Shown in pieces: positions 43,568 through 52,219 of a DNA stretch of 64,000 nt. Source of the DNA: Nocardia panacis. Lineage in GTDB: Bacteria; Actinomycetota; Actinomycetes; Mycobacteriales; Mycobacteriaceae. How positions within the stretch are numbered: the first letter of the stretch is position 1; every line of letters starts with the position of its first letter. The notes under the pieces are model-generated. The model ran no database searches and was not told the DNA's origin. It was given only the letters and a program-made list of their open reading frames with translations. The stretch is taken from contig NZ_QZFU01000045.1 in NCBI RefSeq assembly GCF_003598715.1, positions 186,001 through 250,000 of the forward strand, written 5' to 3'. The position numbers were made by a program, and so were the translations under genes.

Positions 43568-44685
43568 CCATTCCCGGTTCGGCCATCACCCTCGAAGACC
43601 TACCCCTGCGGGACACTCTGCGTGGTCGCAAGCCTTACGGCGCACCGCAGTTGACGGTCCCGGTGCAGTTGAACACCAATGAGAATCCGCATCCGCCCAG
43701 TCGCGCACTGATCGACGATGTCGCCGAATCCATTCGCGCCGCCGCCGCCGATCTGCACCGCTACCCGGACCGCGACGCCGTCGCGCTGCGCGGCGACCTC
43801 GCCGCCTATCTCACCCGCCAGACCGGTGTCGCGCTGGACACCGCGAATGTGTGGGCGGCCAACGGCTCCAACGAGATCCTGCAACAGTTGCTGCAGGCGT
43901 TCGGTGGGCCGGGCCGCACCGCACTGGGTTTCGTGCCGTCGTATTCGATGCACCCCATCATCTCCGAGGGCATCGATACCGAATGGCTCGAGGCCAAGCG
44001 CAATGCCGATTTCTCTCTCGATATCGATTACGCGGTGAACGCGATCGCCGAGCGCCGCCCGGATGTGGTGTTCGTGACCAGCCCGAACAATCCGACGGGG
44101 CACAGCATCGCGCCCGCCGATATGGCGCGCATTCTGGAGGTCGCGCCGGGGCTGGTGATCGTGGACGAGGCGTACGGGGAGTTCTCCGCCGCGCCGAGCG
44201 CGATCGGGTTGATCGATCGTCATCCCGCCAAGTTGGTGGTCACGCGCACCATGAGCAAGGCGTTCGCCTTCGCGGGCGGCCGTCTCGGCTACTTGGCCGC
44301 CGCGCCCGCGATGATCGACGCGCTGCTGCTGGTGCGCCTGCCCTATCACCTGTCGGTGGTCACACAGGCCGCCGCGCGGGCCGCGCTGCGGCATGCCGAC
44401 GAGACGCTGGCCAGTGTCGCGGAATTGGCCCGCCAGCGCGACAGGGTGGCGGAGTCCTTGCGCGCCTTGGGTTTCGACGTGGTGCCCAGCGATGCCAACT
44501 TCCTGCTGTTCGGCCGGTTCGCCGATGCGGGCGCTACTTGGCAGCGCTACTTGGACAGCGGCGTGCTCATTCGTGATGTCGGCATCCCCGGCTACCTGCG
44601 CGCCACCATCGGCCTGGCCGCCGAGAACGACGAATTCCTCCGGGTCGGCGCCGCGCTCGCGACCACCGACCTCGTCCCCAGATGA
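43564..44685 (+). CDS. hisC: Histidinol-phosphate aminotransferase
   Basis: 373 aa class I/II aminotransferase. VQLNTNENPHPPS, the VTSPNNPTGHSI motif, VDEAYGEFS and the PLP lysine in RTMSKAFAFAGGRLGYL are visible. It starts at GTG 43564 overlapping hisD. The downstream overlap with an ATG at 44682 (ATGA) is possible, but I placed the hisB start later. Confidence 0.96.
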   Translation: MTIPGSAITLEDLPLRDTLRGRKPYGAPQLTVPVQLNTNENPHPPSRALIDDVAESIRAAAADLHRYPDRDAVALRGDLAAYLTRQTGVALDTANVWAANGSNEILQQLLQAFGGPGRTALGFVPSYSMHPIISEGIDTEWLEAKRNADFSLDIDYAVNAIAERRPDVVFVTSPNNPTGHSIAPADMARILEVAPGLVIVDEAYGEFSAAPSAIGLIDRHPAKLVVTRTMSKAFAFAGGRLGYLAAAPAMIDALLLVRLPYHLSVVTQAAARAALRHADETLASVAELARQRDRVAESLRALGFDVVPSDANFLLFGRFADAGATWQRYLDSGVLIRDVGIPGYLRATIGLAAENDEFLRVGAALATTDLVPR

Positions 44686-44708
44686 ATCCGCCTGTGAAGG
44701 AAAAGATT

Positions 44709-45323
44709 ATGAGCAGAACCGCGCGGGTGGAGCGCGTCACCAAGGAATCGAATATCGTCGTCGAGCTCGATCTCGACGGCTCCGGACGCACCGAGATCGC
44801 CACGGGCGTCCCGTTCTACGACCACATGCTGACCGCGCTCGGTGCGCACGCGGGCTTCGATCTCACCGTCCGCGCCGAGGGCGATATCGAGATCGAGGCG
44901 CATCACACCGTCGAGGACACGGCCATCGTGTTCGGGCAGGCGTTGGGAAAGGCGTTGGGGGACAAGAGCGGTATCCGCCGCTTCGGGGATGCCTACATTC
45001 CGATGGATGAGACGCTGGCGCACGCCGTGGTCGACGTGTCGGGTCGACCGTACTGCGTGCACACGGGGGAGCCGGAACATCTGCTGCACGCGGTGATTCC
45101 GGGCGCGGGTCCCGGCGCGCCCTACTCGACGGTGCTCAATCGGCATGTCTTCGAGTCGATCGCGATGAACGCGCGTATCGCGCTGCACGTACGGGTGCTC
45201 TACGGACGCGACCAGCATCACGTGACCGAGGCCGAATTCAAGGCTGTGGCACGGGCGTTGCGCGCCGCTGTCGAGCTCGATCCTCGGGTCAACGGTGTTC
45301 CATCCACGAAAGGCACACTGTGA
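44709..45323 (+). CDS. hisB: Imidazoleglycerol-phosphate dehydratase
   Basis: 204 aa, monofunctional as in actinobacteria (no phosphatase domain). Two Mn-binding motifs, EAHHTVEDTAI and GRDQHHVTEAEFKA, and GVPFYDHMLTALGAHAGFDL are diagnostic. ATG 44709 has AAGGA at 8 nt, and an upstream ATG at 44682 would add 9 residues. The stop overlaps hisH (GTGA). Confidence 0.97.
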   Translation: MSRTARVERVTKESNIVVELDLDGSGRTEIATGVPFYDHMLTALGAHAGFDLTVRAEGDIEIEAHHTVEDTAIVFGQALGKALGDKSGIRRFGDAYIPMDETLAHAVVDVSGRPYCVHTGEPEHLLHAVIPGAGPGAPYSTVLNRHVFESIAMNARIALHVRVLYGRDQHHVTEAEFKAVARALRAAVELDPRVNGVPSTKGTL

Positions 45324-45955
45324 CAGTGAAATCCGTGGTGCTGCTCGATTACGGTTCGGGCAATCTGCACTCGGCCGAGCGGGCGCTGGCGCGGGCCGGG
45401 GCGAAGGTGGAGGTCACGGCCGACGCGTCGGCCGCGCTGGCCGCCGACGGTCTGGTGGTGCCCGGTGTCGGCGCGTACGCGGCGTGTATGGCCGGGTTGC
45501 GCGCGGTGCGGGGTGACCGGATCATCGGGCAGCGGCTGGCGGGTGGTCGCCCGGTGCTGGGGATCTGTGTCGGAATGCAGATCCTGTTCGAGCGCGGGGT
45601 GGAATTCGGTGTGGAGACCGAGGGCTGCGCGGAATGGCCCGGTGTGGTCGAGCGGCTGTCGGCGCCGGTGTTGCCGCATATGGGCTGGAATACCGTCTCG
45701 GCCCCGTCCGACAGCACCCTGTTCGCCGGGATGGACGCCGAGACCCGCTTCTACTTCGTGCACTCCTACGCGGCCCTGGCCTGGGATCTGCCCCCGAGTG
45801 AGCATTTCGCGCATCCCCGGCTCACCTGGGCCGAGCACGGGGTGCCGTTCCTGGCGGCAGTGGAGAACGGGGCGCTGTCGGCCACGCAGTTCCACCCCGA
45901 GAAATCCGGTGATGCCGGAGCGCGGTTGCTGCGCAACTGGATCGACTCGCTCTGA
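45320..45955 (+). CDS. hisH: Imidazole glycerol phosphate synthase, glutamine amidotransferase subunit
   Basis: 211 aa class I amidotransferase. The catalytic Cys is in GICVGMQILFE (about residue 81), and His and Glu are in FHPEKSGDAG. It delivers ammonia to HisF, encoded 2.3 kb downstream. GTG start overlaps hisB. A strong terminator follows at 45962, so hisF is not in the same primary transcript. Confidence 0.96.
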   Translation: MTVKSVVLLDYGSGNLHSAERALARAGAKVEVTADASAALAADGLVVPGVGAYAACMAGLRAVRGDRIIGQRLAGGRPVLGICVGMQILFERGVEFGVETEGCAEWPGVVERLSAPVLPHMGWNTVSAPSDSTLFAGMDAETRFYFVHSYAALAWDLPPSEHFAHPRLTWAEHGVPFLAAVENGALSATQFHPEKSGDAGARLLRNWIDSL

Positions 45956-45961
45956 GTAGGT

Positions 45962-45992
45962 GGCCGCGCCGGTCATCGATTCCGGCGCGGCC
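45962..45992 (+). terminator. 11-bp perfect stem terminator after hisH
   Basis: GGCCGCGCCGG, a 9-nt loop and CCGGCGCGGCC form a perfect stem 6 nt after the hisH stop. A TTT occurs 8 nt beyond. Very stable and well placed to end hisDCBH. Confidence 0.75.
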
Positions 45993-46108
45993 CTGCCGGT
46001 TTGGGGCCGCCCGGCTGCGGCCGCCCGACACTCTCGGCCTCCGCCCGGTGCCGCCCCGTCCAGCGAACTGTAGGTATAGCCAACGACTGCCTTGCTACAT
46101 TGGTGTCC

Positions 46109-46561
46109 ATGGACATCGCGCAGGATGGTGCCGAGGGCAGGTTGCGCGCACTGCCGACCCGGCTGATGAATCAGGTCGCCATCGTGGCCAACCGGGCCAC
46201 CGATCGCGCGCTGGACGCGACCGGTTCGCGTCGCTACCACTACGCGCTATTGGCCACCCTCGCCGAGGTCGGACCGGCCAGTCAGGCGGAGTTGGGCAGG
46301 CGCACCCGCATCGATCGCAGCGATGTCGTCGCGGTCCTCAACGATCTGGCCGAGCGCGCATTCATCGAGCGCTGTCCGGACCCCACCGACCGCCGCCGCA
46401 ATATCGTCACCCTCACCGCGACGGGTTCGGCCCACCTCGCCGAGATGGACGGGCACCTGCGCCACGCCCAGGACGAGATGCTGTCCGCGCTCAACCACGA
46501 GGAACGATCCCAACTGGTCGGCTTGCTGGTCCGCATTCTCGACGACCACGCGAGGGGCTGA
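46109..46561 (+). CDS. MarR-family regulator inserted in the his cluster
   Basis: 150 aa. MarR winged helix: RRYHYALLATLAEVGPASQA, ELGRRTRIDRSDVVAVLNDL (recognition helix) and RCPDPTDRRRNIVTLTATG (wing). ATG 46109 is chosen; GTG 46103 is 2 codons upstream. It lies between hisH and hisA, which are adjacent in M. tuberculosis, and is flanked by a terminator and a separate hisA promoter. It may control a neighbour or only itself; no ligand is evident. Confidence 0.85.
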   Translation: MDIAQDGAEGRLRALPTRLMNQVAIVANRATDRALDATGSRRYHYALLATLAEVGPASQAELGRRTRIDRSDVVAVLNDLAERAFIERCPDPTDRRRNIVTLTATGSAHLAEMDGHLRHAQDEMLSALNHEERSQLVGLLVRILDDHARG

Positions 46562-46633
46562 GCCCGACCGCCCCGATCGAGACCTCGCGCACCATATCCG
46601 CAGGCCGGAGAAGGACCTTCGGCCCCGGCCGAT

Positions 46634-46639
46634 TAAACT
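46634..46639 (+). promoter_or_regulatory. -10 element of the hisA operon promoter
   Basis: TAAACT, 7 nt before a GTG at 46646, predicts a transcript starting at that GTG. It gives hisA-impA-hisF their own promoter after the terminator and MarR gene. Confidence 0.5.
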
Positions 46640-46645
46640 GCTCCC

Positions 46646-46714
46646 GTGAGTGAGCGGAGCCAACCAGGCAGTGACACGGTGTCCCGAGCCAGCAGCGGGG
46701 AGGTCCGATCGTGA
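46646..46714 (+). CDS. Possible leaderless 22-aa upstream ORF coupled to hisA
   Basis: GTG 46646 at the predicted transcript start opens a 22-codon frame (beginning VSERSQPGSDTV) that ends in TGA overlapping the hisA GTG by 4 nt. It has no His codons, so it is not a classical attenuator. Translational coupling is the likely role if it is real. Too short to judge from composition. Confidence 0.3.
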   Translation: MSERSQPGSDTVSRASSGEVRS

Positions 46715-47442
46715 GCCTCGTACTGCTGCCCGCCGTCGATGTCGCCAACGGTGAGGCCGTGCGCCTCGTCCGGGGGGAGGCGGGCAGCGAGACCAGCTAC
46801 GGCTCGCCCCGCGAGGCCGCGCTGGCCTGGCAGCAGGCCGGCGCCGAATGGGTGCACCTGGTGGATCTGGACGCCGCCTTCGGGCGCGGCTCCAACCGCG
46901 AGCTGCTGGCCGAGGTCGTCGGCGAGCTGGATGTCAAGGTGGAACTGTCCGGCGGCATCCGCGACGACGAGTCGCTGAAGGCGGCCCTGGCCACCGGCTG
47001 CGCGCGGGTGAATCTGGGCACCGCCGCCCTGGAGGACCCGAAGTGGTGCGCCCGCGCCCTCGGCGAATACGGCGACCGCATCGCGGTCGGCCTGGATGTG
47101 CGCATCGTCAACGGCGAGCACCGGCTGCGCGGTCGCGGCTGGGTCAGCGACGGCGGCGACCTGTGGGAGGTGCTCGAGCGCCTGGAGGGCGACGGCTGCA
47201 CCCGCTACGTCGTCACCGACGTCACCAAGGACGGCACCCTCACCGGCCCGAATCTGGACCTGCTGCGCGGGGTCTGCCAGGCCACCGACGCGCCGGTCAT
47301 CGCCTCCGGCGGGGTCTCGACCATCGCCGACCTGGTGGCCATCGCCGAGCTGGTCCCCGAGGGCGTGGAGGGTTCGATCGTCGGAAAGGCGTTGTACGCC
47401 GGGCGTTTCACGCTGCCCGACGCGCTCGCCGCGGTGCGTTGA
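46711..47442 (+). CDS. priA: PriA: phosphoribosyl isomerase A (HisA/TrpF activities)
   Basis: 243 aa TIM barrel. LLPAVDVANGEAVRLVRGEA contains the N-terminal catalytic Asp region, and TDVTKDGTLTGPNLDLLR the second Asp. VELSGGIRDD and IASGGVSTIADL bind the two phosphates. In mycobacteria and streptomycetes this protein also isomerises phosphoribosylanthranilate, and no trpF is present beside the trp genes in this window. GTG 46711 follows GGGGAGG. Confidence 0.94.
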   Translation: MSLVLLPAVDVANGEAVRLVRGEAGSETSYGSPREAALAWQQAGAEWVHLVDLDAAFGRGSNRELLAEVVGELDVKVELSGGIRDDESLKAALATGCARVNLGTAALEDPKWCARALGEYGDRIAVGLDVRIVNGEHRLRGRGWVSDGGDLWEVLERLEGDGCTRYVVTDVTKDGTLTGPNLDLLRGVCQATDAPVIASGGVSTIADLVAIAELVPEGVEGSIVGKALYAGRFTLPDALAAVR

Positions 47443-47446
47443 GGTA

Positions 47447-48256
47447 ATGGCTACTCCCGAAAGCGATTTGCCCGCGCTGCTGGCCGTGGCGAGCGAGGTG
47501 CTCGACGCGGTGCGGCCGCGCTTTCTGGAAGGTGTCGGCGCGCCGAGCGCGGTGGCCAAGGGCCGCAACGACTTCGCCACCGAATTCGATCTGGAACTCG
47601 AGCGCACCGTCTCCGATGAGCTGTCCCGGCGCACCGGAATCGAGGTGCACGGCGAGGAATTCGGCGGTCCGCAACTCACCGCGGGCACCGCGTGGGTGCT
47701 GGACCCGATCGACGGCACCTTCAATTATTCGCAGGGGCATCCGCTTTCGGGCATGCTGCTGGCACTGGTCCGCGAGGGCGAACCCGTCATCGGACTGACC
47801 TGGCTGCCCATGCTGGACCGTCGCTACGCGGCCGTGGCGGGCGGCCCGGTGCTATTGGACGGCGCGGCCATGCCGCCGCTGCCGCACGGCAAGTTGGCCG
47901 AGGCCATGATCGGCTTCGGCACCTTCAATGTGGATGTGCAGGGCCGGATCCCCGGTCAGTTCCGCTTCGATCTGCTCGGCCCGCTCAGCAGGCTGTCCTC
48001 GCGGGTGCGCATGCACGGTTCGACCGGAATCGACCTGGCCTTCACCGCCTCCGGCGTACTCGGCGGCGCGATCGTCTTCGGCCACCATCCGTGGGACAAC
48101 GCCGCCGGGGTGGCGCTGGTGCGCGCGGCGGGCGGCGTGGTGACGGATCTGTCGGGCGCGCCGTGGACCATCACCTCCGGGTCCGTGCTGGCCGCCGCGC
48201 CCGGAGTGCACGAGGAGCTTTTGGACATGATCTGCACTGTCAAAGAGGAAGCGTGA
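47447..48256 (+). CDS. impA: Inositol monophosphatase family protein ImpA
   Basis: 269 aa Mg-dependent phosphatase. The metal site is built by HGEEFGG, DPIDGTFNY and HPWDNAAGVALV. It sits between hisA and hisF, as impA does in mycobacteria and corynebacteria. It could dephosphorylate inositol phosphate (phosphatidylinositol and mycothiol supply) or histidinol phosphate, since actinobacterial HisN belongs to this family. ATG 47447 is 4 nt after the hisA stop. Confidence 0.88.
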   Translation: MATPESDLPALLAVASEVLDAVRPRFLEGVGAPSAVAKGRNDFATEFDLELERTVSDELSRRTGIEVHGEEFGGPQLTAGTAWVLDPIDGTFNYSQGHPLSGMLLALVREGEPVIGLTWLPMLDRRYAAVAGGPVLLDGAAMPPLPHGKLAEAMIGFGTFNVDVQGRIPGQFRFDLLGPLSRLSSRVRMHGSTGIDLAFTASGVLGGAIVFGHHPWDNAAGVALVRAAGGVVTDLSGAPWTITSGSVLAAAPGVHEELLDMICTVKEEA

Positions 48257-48260
48257 GGCT

Positions 48261-49034
48261 GTGACACTCGCAGTAAGGGTGATTCCGTGTCTGGATGTGG
48301 ACGCGGGTCGGGTCGTCAAGGGCGTCAACTTCGAGAACCTCAGGGATGCGGGCGATCCCGTCGAACTGGCCGCCCGCTACGACGATCAGGGCGCGGACGA
48401 GCTGACCTTCTTGGATGTCACCGCCTCCACCGGCGACCGGGGCACCATGATCGATGTGGTGACCCGCACCGCCGAGCAGATCTTCATCCCGCTGACCGTC
48501 GGTGGCGGTGTCCGCACGGTCGAGGATGTGGATCGCCTGCTGCGCGCGGGCGCGGACAAGGTGTCGGTCAATACGGCCGCGATCGCGCGGCCCGAGGTGC
48601 TGCGGGAGATGTCGCAGCGGTTCGGTTCGCAGTGCATCGTGCTGTCGGTGGACGCCCGCACGGTGCCGGATGGGCAGCCCGACACCCCGTCCGGCTGGGA
48701 GGTCACCACGCACGGCGGTCGACGTGGCACCGGGATCGACGCGGTCGAATGGGCGCGGCGCGGCGCGGAATTGGGTGTGGGGGAGATCCTGCTCAACTCG
48801 ATGGACGCCGACGGCACCAAGGTCGGCTTCGATCTGCCGATGATCCGCGCGGTGCGGGCCGAGGTCTCGGTGCCGGTCATCGCCAGCGGCGGCGCGGGCG
48901 CGGTGGACCATTTCGTGCCCGCGGTGCGAGCGGGCGCGGACGCGGTATTGGCGGCCAGCGTCTTCCACTTCGGCGAGTTGACCATCGGTCGGGTGAAGGA
49001 CGCGATGCGCGCGGCGGATATCGTCGTTCGTTAG
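48261..49034 (+). CDS. hisF: Imidazole glycerol phosphate synthase, cyclase subunit
   Basis: 257 aa TIM barrel partner of HisH. VIPCLDVDAGRVVKGVNF has the first catalytic Asp and LLNSMDADGTKVGFDL the second. VGGGVRTVEDVDRLLRAGAD and VIASGGAGAVDHF bind phosphate. GTG 48261 is 4 nt after impA. Confidence 0.97.
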   Translation: MTLAVRVIPCLDVDAGRVVKGVNFENLRDAGDPVELAARYDDQGADELTFLDVTASTGDRGTMIDVVTRTAEQIFIPLTVGGGVRTVEDVDRLLRAGADKVSVNTAAIARPEVLREMSQRFGSQCIVLSVDARTVPDGQPDTPSGWEVTTHGGRRGTGIDAVEWARRGAELGVGEILLNSMDADGTKVGFDLPMIRAVRAEVSVPVIASGGAGAVDHFVPAVRAGADAVLAASVFHFGELTIGRVKDAMRAADIVVR

Positions 49035-49100
49035 GGCCCGTGTCCTAGCGGGATTCCGCCACAGCGGAATTCGGTCGACACCTCCGGGTTGGATTGGACC

Positions 49101-50042
49101 ATGACCCTCGGAATCTCGCTGTCCCCTTTCACGCTCAACAATTCCGACAATGCCGTCGACGCCGCGGTCACCGCGGGCCGGGAGGCCGCGGCGGCGGGTG
49201 TGCGCTCCGTCTGGCTGGGGCAGCTGTTCGGTCCCGACAGCATCGCCGTCGCGGGCATTCTGGGGCGCGAGGTGCCCGAACTCGAGGTCGGCACCTCCGT
49301 GGTCCCGATCGCGGGCAGGCATCCACTGGTGGTCGCCGGTCAGGCGCAGACCGCGCAGGCCGCCAGCCACGGCCGCTTCACCCTCGGCATCGGCACGGGT
49401 TCGCGCGCCATGGCCGAGGCCGCGTTCGGCGGGAGTTTCGACCGGCCGATCGCGCATCTGCGCGAATTCCTCACCGCGCTGCGTCCCCTGCTCGAAACCG
49501 GCACCGCCGATCTGCACGGCGAGATCTTCACCGCCGCACCGCCGTTCAGCGCGGAGGTGGCCGGGGCGAAGCCGCCGGTGCCGGTGCTGGTCTCCGCCTT
49601 GGGACCGCAGACGCTTCGGGTCGCGGGCGAACTGGCGGACGGGACCATGCCCTACCTCGTCGGCGCGAACGCGCTCAATGAGCACATCGTCGAACCGCTA
49701 CGCGCCGCGGCGGCAAGGGCGGGCAGGCCGACCCCCCGCGTGATCGCCCTGGTGCCCGCCCTCGTCACCTCCGATGTGGCCGCCGCGACCGCGGCCGCCG
49801 AGGAGTCCATGGCCTTCTACGACAAGATTCCGGCCTATCGCCGCGTTCTCGAGAAGTCCGGTGTGCAACGCGCCGCCCAGTTGGCCGTACTCGGCGATGA
49901 GGACACGGTGGCGGCCGCACTCGAGGCCTACTTCGCGGCCGGGGCGACGGAGATAGTGGTGGCCAACTCCGACCTCACCACCGAGGCCGACCGGCTGCGC
50001 ACGCTGGCGCTGGTGGGTGAATTGGCCCGCGCCCGCGCCTGA
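49101..50042 (+). CDS. LLM-class F420-dependent oxidoreductase
   Basis: 313 aa luciferase-like barrel. SVWLGQLFGPDSIAVAGILG, VGTSVVPIAGRHPLVVAGQA and GRFTLGIGTGSRAMAEAAFG are typical of the F420-dependent subgroup of actinobacteria. It probably uses F420H2, and the substrate is unknown. ATG 49101 is preferred over TTG 49089. It lies between hisF and hisI in the same orientation, separating hisI from the rest. M. tuberculosis has hisF and hisI adjacent. Confidence 0.83.
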   Translation: MTLGISLSPFTLNNSDNAVDAAVTAGREAAAAGVRSVWLGQLFGPDSIAVAGILGREVPELEVGTSVVPIAGRHPLVVAGQAQTAQAASHGRFTLGIGTGSRAMAEAAFGGSFDRPIAHLREFLTALRPLLETGTADLHGEIFTAAPPFSAEVAGAKPPVPVLVSALGPQTLRVAGELADGTMPYLVGANALNEHIVEPLRAAAARAGRPTPRVIALVPALVTSDVAAATAAAEESMAFYDKIPAYRRVLEKSGVQRAAQLAVLGDEDTVAAALEAYFAAGATEIVVANSDLTTEADRLRTLALVGELARARA

Positions 50043-50069
50043 TCCGCCGCCCCTGTTATAAACGGTGAC

Positions 50070-50414
50070 ATGACATTGGACCCCGCCATCGCCGCCCGCC
50101 TCAAGCGCAATGACGCCGGGTTGGTGGCGGCCGTCGCCCAGGAGCGCGGCACCGGCGAGGTGCTCATGATGGCCTGGATGGATGACGAGGCCCTGGCCCG
50201 CACCTTGGCGACCCGCAGGGCCACCTACTATTCGCGGTCCAGGGCGCAGTACTGGGTCAAGGGCGAGACTTCGGGCCACACCCAGTACGTGCACGAGGTC
50301 CGCCTGGACTGCGACGGCGATACCGTGCTGCTGATCGTGGACCAGGTGGGCGCGGCCTGCCACACCGGCACCCACACCTGCTTCGACACCGATGTGCTGC
50401 TGGCCGCTTCGTGA
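50070..50414 (+). CDS. hisI: Phosphoribosyl-AMP cyclohydrolase
   Basis: 114 aa, monofunctional HisI (no HisE domain). ATYYSRSRAQYWVKGETSGH, VRLDCDGDTVLL and the CHTGTHTCF zinc site are diagnostic. It starts at ATG 50070, 27 bp after the oxidoreductase. Its stop directly adjoins the stop of the opposing MarR gene. Confidence 0.96.
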   Translation: MTLDPAIAARLKRNDAGLVAAVAQERGTGEVLMMAWMDDEALARTLATRRATYYSRSRAQYWVKGETSGHTQYVHEVRLDCDGDTVLLIVDQVGAACHTGTHTCFDTDVLLAAS

Positions 50415-50900
50415 CTATCGCTCGCCGCGGGCGTCCCCGACCCCTTCGGCGAGCGCCTCGGACATCTGCCCGGTCATCTTCTCGCTGAGTTCGGCCAGTT
50501 CCTCGGTCTGCCCGGCGTCGAGCCCGTCGAAGACGAGGCGGCGCACCGCGTCCAGATATCCGGGGGCCGCCTCCACCACCTTCAGGTAGCCGTCATCGGT
50601 GAGGACGGCTTGGACGCCGCGCCGTCCGGTGGTGGCGCTGCGCTCGGCCCAACCCATGCGTTCCAGCTTTGACACCACATGGGACAGGCGCGATAGCGAT
50701 GCATTTGCCTTGTGGGCCAGATCACTCATTTGCAGTCGATGGCCCGGTTCCTCCGACAGCAGGGTGAGGACCCAGTACTCGAAATGGGTCACGCCGGATT
50801 CGCGCTGCAATTGGGTATCCAGCGCACCGGGTAATCGGGTCATCAGCGCGACGATCGCGCGCCAAGCTCGTTGTTCGACGGGGTCGAGCCATTTCGTCAC
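50415..50900 (-). CDS. MarR-family transcriptional regulator
   Basis: 161 aa. The MarR fold is clear: THFEYWVLTLLSEEPGHRLQ, MSDLAHKANASLSRLSHVVS (recognition helix) and ERSATTGRRGVQAVLTDDGY (wing). The C-terminus is acidic and helical. GTG 50900 follows GAAGG. The 144-bp AT-richer region upstream should hold its promoter. It is convergent with hisI; target unknown. Confidence 0.87.
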   Translation of the reverse strand: MTKWLDPVEQRAWRAIVALMTRLPGALDTQLQRESGVTHFEYWVLTLLSEEPGHRLQMSDLAHKANASLSRLSHVVSKLERMGWAERSATTGRRGVQAVLTDDGYLKVVEAAPGYLDAVRRLVFDGLDAGQTEELAELSEKMTGQMSEALAEGVGDARGER

Positions 50901-51044
50901 TGTGTGCCTTCTTTCAAGCCAAGTGACGTGGTTTTGTCCGTTCGCCTAGCGATTAATGAAAAGCGTATTCACAGTCACCCGTGTGAATGAGTTTGCCACG
51001 GCTTCGCTCGACCGTCATGAAGTTAGGCGCGTCCGTGAGGTCAC

Positions 51045-51629
51045 TCACATGCCCTCGCGGCGTGTTGCCTCGGTCTCCCGACTTGCCGGGTTCGACTCGA
51101 TCCGACCGGTCTGTTCGACGGCCTTCCGCCCGCGCCAATGCCGCCGCGCGAGCAGGACGAGCAGCAGGACGAAAACCGCCGCCGCGACGATCGCGCCGAC
51201 CAGCGCCGCACCCCGGAACGCGGGCGCCTCGACATCCAGAATCCGGCGCCCGGCATTGGCTCCGCTACCGGTGCCCAGCACGATGGTCAGCGTCATGAGG
51301 TTGGGGACGGCGGTGAGCACCGCGAGCACGCCGGACGCGCCCGCCAGCACCTTGCCCGCCCGCCTGCGCCAGACGAAGACCGCGAACAGGATCAGCAGCA
51401 GCGGGATGAGCGTGCCGAGCGCGCCATAGCCCAAGCCGAGCAGGATGCCCTTGGAGAAGCTCTTGTCGACCATGGAACCCACCCGCTGTGCCCACCAGCG
51501 CGGGATGAACGCCGCCAGGATGAAATAGGCCCCGATCAACACCGCGATGGCCGCCAGTGCGCCGATGACACGCGTGCGCCACCTGGACCAGAACGGCTTG
51601 TGCTCGGTGTGCCCTTCGCTACCAGTCAT
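51045..51629 (-). CDS. Hypothetical membrane protein with four helices
   Basis: 194 aa. Four hydrophobic segments lie at about residues 21-44, 62-86, 93-115 and 140-160, with a polar, charged C-terminus (VEQTGRIESNPASRETEATR). GALGTLIPLLLILFAVFVWR resembles permease-like proteins of unknown function found in Nocardia. It is upstream of the MarR gene in the same direction, so the two could share a transcript. Confidence 0.65.
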   Translation of the reverse strand: MTGSEGHTEHKPFWSRWRTRVIGALAAIAVLIGAYFILAAFIPRWWAQRVGSMVDKSFSKGILLGLGYGALGTLIPLLLILFAVFVWRRRAGKVLAGASGVLAVLTAVPNLMTLTIVLGTGSGANAGRRILDVEAPAFRGAALVGAIVAAAVFVLLLVLLARRHWRGRKAVEQTGRIESNPASRETEATRREGM

Positions 51630-51681
51630 GGGTCCAGCGTAGGGGTGCTTCCGCGTGGAACAGTTTCACCCGCAGGGTGTT

Positions 51682-52137
51682 TCAGCGGGTCCGCAGGAAG
51701 GCCAACGCCTCGTCGGCGTGCACATTGGCGCGCAGCTCACCCGAGATGATCTTCAGGATGGTGCGATCGGTATCGATGACGAAGGTCTGCCGTTTGACCG
51801 GGGCCAATCGCCCCAGCAGCCCGCGCTTGACCCCGTAGGCGGCGGCGACCTTCCCCTCGGAATCGGAGAGCACCGGATAGCCGAGGCGCTGCTTGGTGGC
51901 GAAACCCGCCTGGATGGCGACGCTGTCGGTGCTGATACCGACGCAGGACGCGCCCAACCGCGCGAATTCGCCCGCCACATCCCGGAAGTGGCACGCCTCG
52001 GCGGTGCACACGGGGGTATTCGCGGCGGGATAGAAGAACAGGACCAACGGGCCGGCGGCGAGCAGGGACTCCAGCGAGCGGACGGTGCCGGACTGATCCG
52101 GGAGCTCGAACTGCGGGGCGAGCCGACCTGTCTTCAT
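51682..52137 (-). CDS. bcpB: Peroxiredoxin, BcpB type
   Basis: 151 aa AhpC/TSA thioredoxin-fold peroxidase. The peroxidatic Cys region is FYPAANTPVCTAEACHF (about residues 38-54), with a second Cys four residues on, as in Bcp-type enzymes. SSL-type FELPDQSGTVRSLESL opens the fold. The frame opens 18 codons earlier, but MKTGRLAPQF is the family start (ATG 52137). Rv1608c (bcpB) holds the same place between the his and trp genes in M. tuberculosis. Confidence 0.92.
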   Translation of the reverse strand: MKTGRLAPQFELPDQSGTVRSLESLLAAGPLVLFFYPAANTPVCTAEACHFRDVAGEFARLGASCVGISTDSVAIQAGFATKQRLGYPVLSDSEGKVAAAYGVKRGLLGRLAPVKRQTFVIDTDRTILKIISGELRANVHADEALAFLRTR

Positions 52138-52219
52138 GTGACTGGACAGTACACAGCGAAACGGCGTGCGGCCGAACGCGACCGCGGGCATCGGTGGAGG
52201 CGGGGCGCGCCTCCACCAA

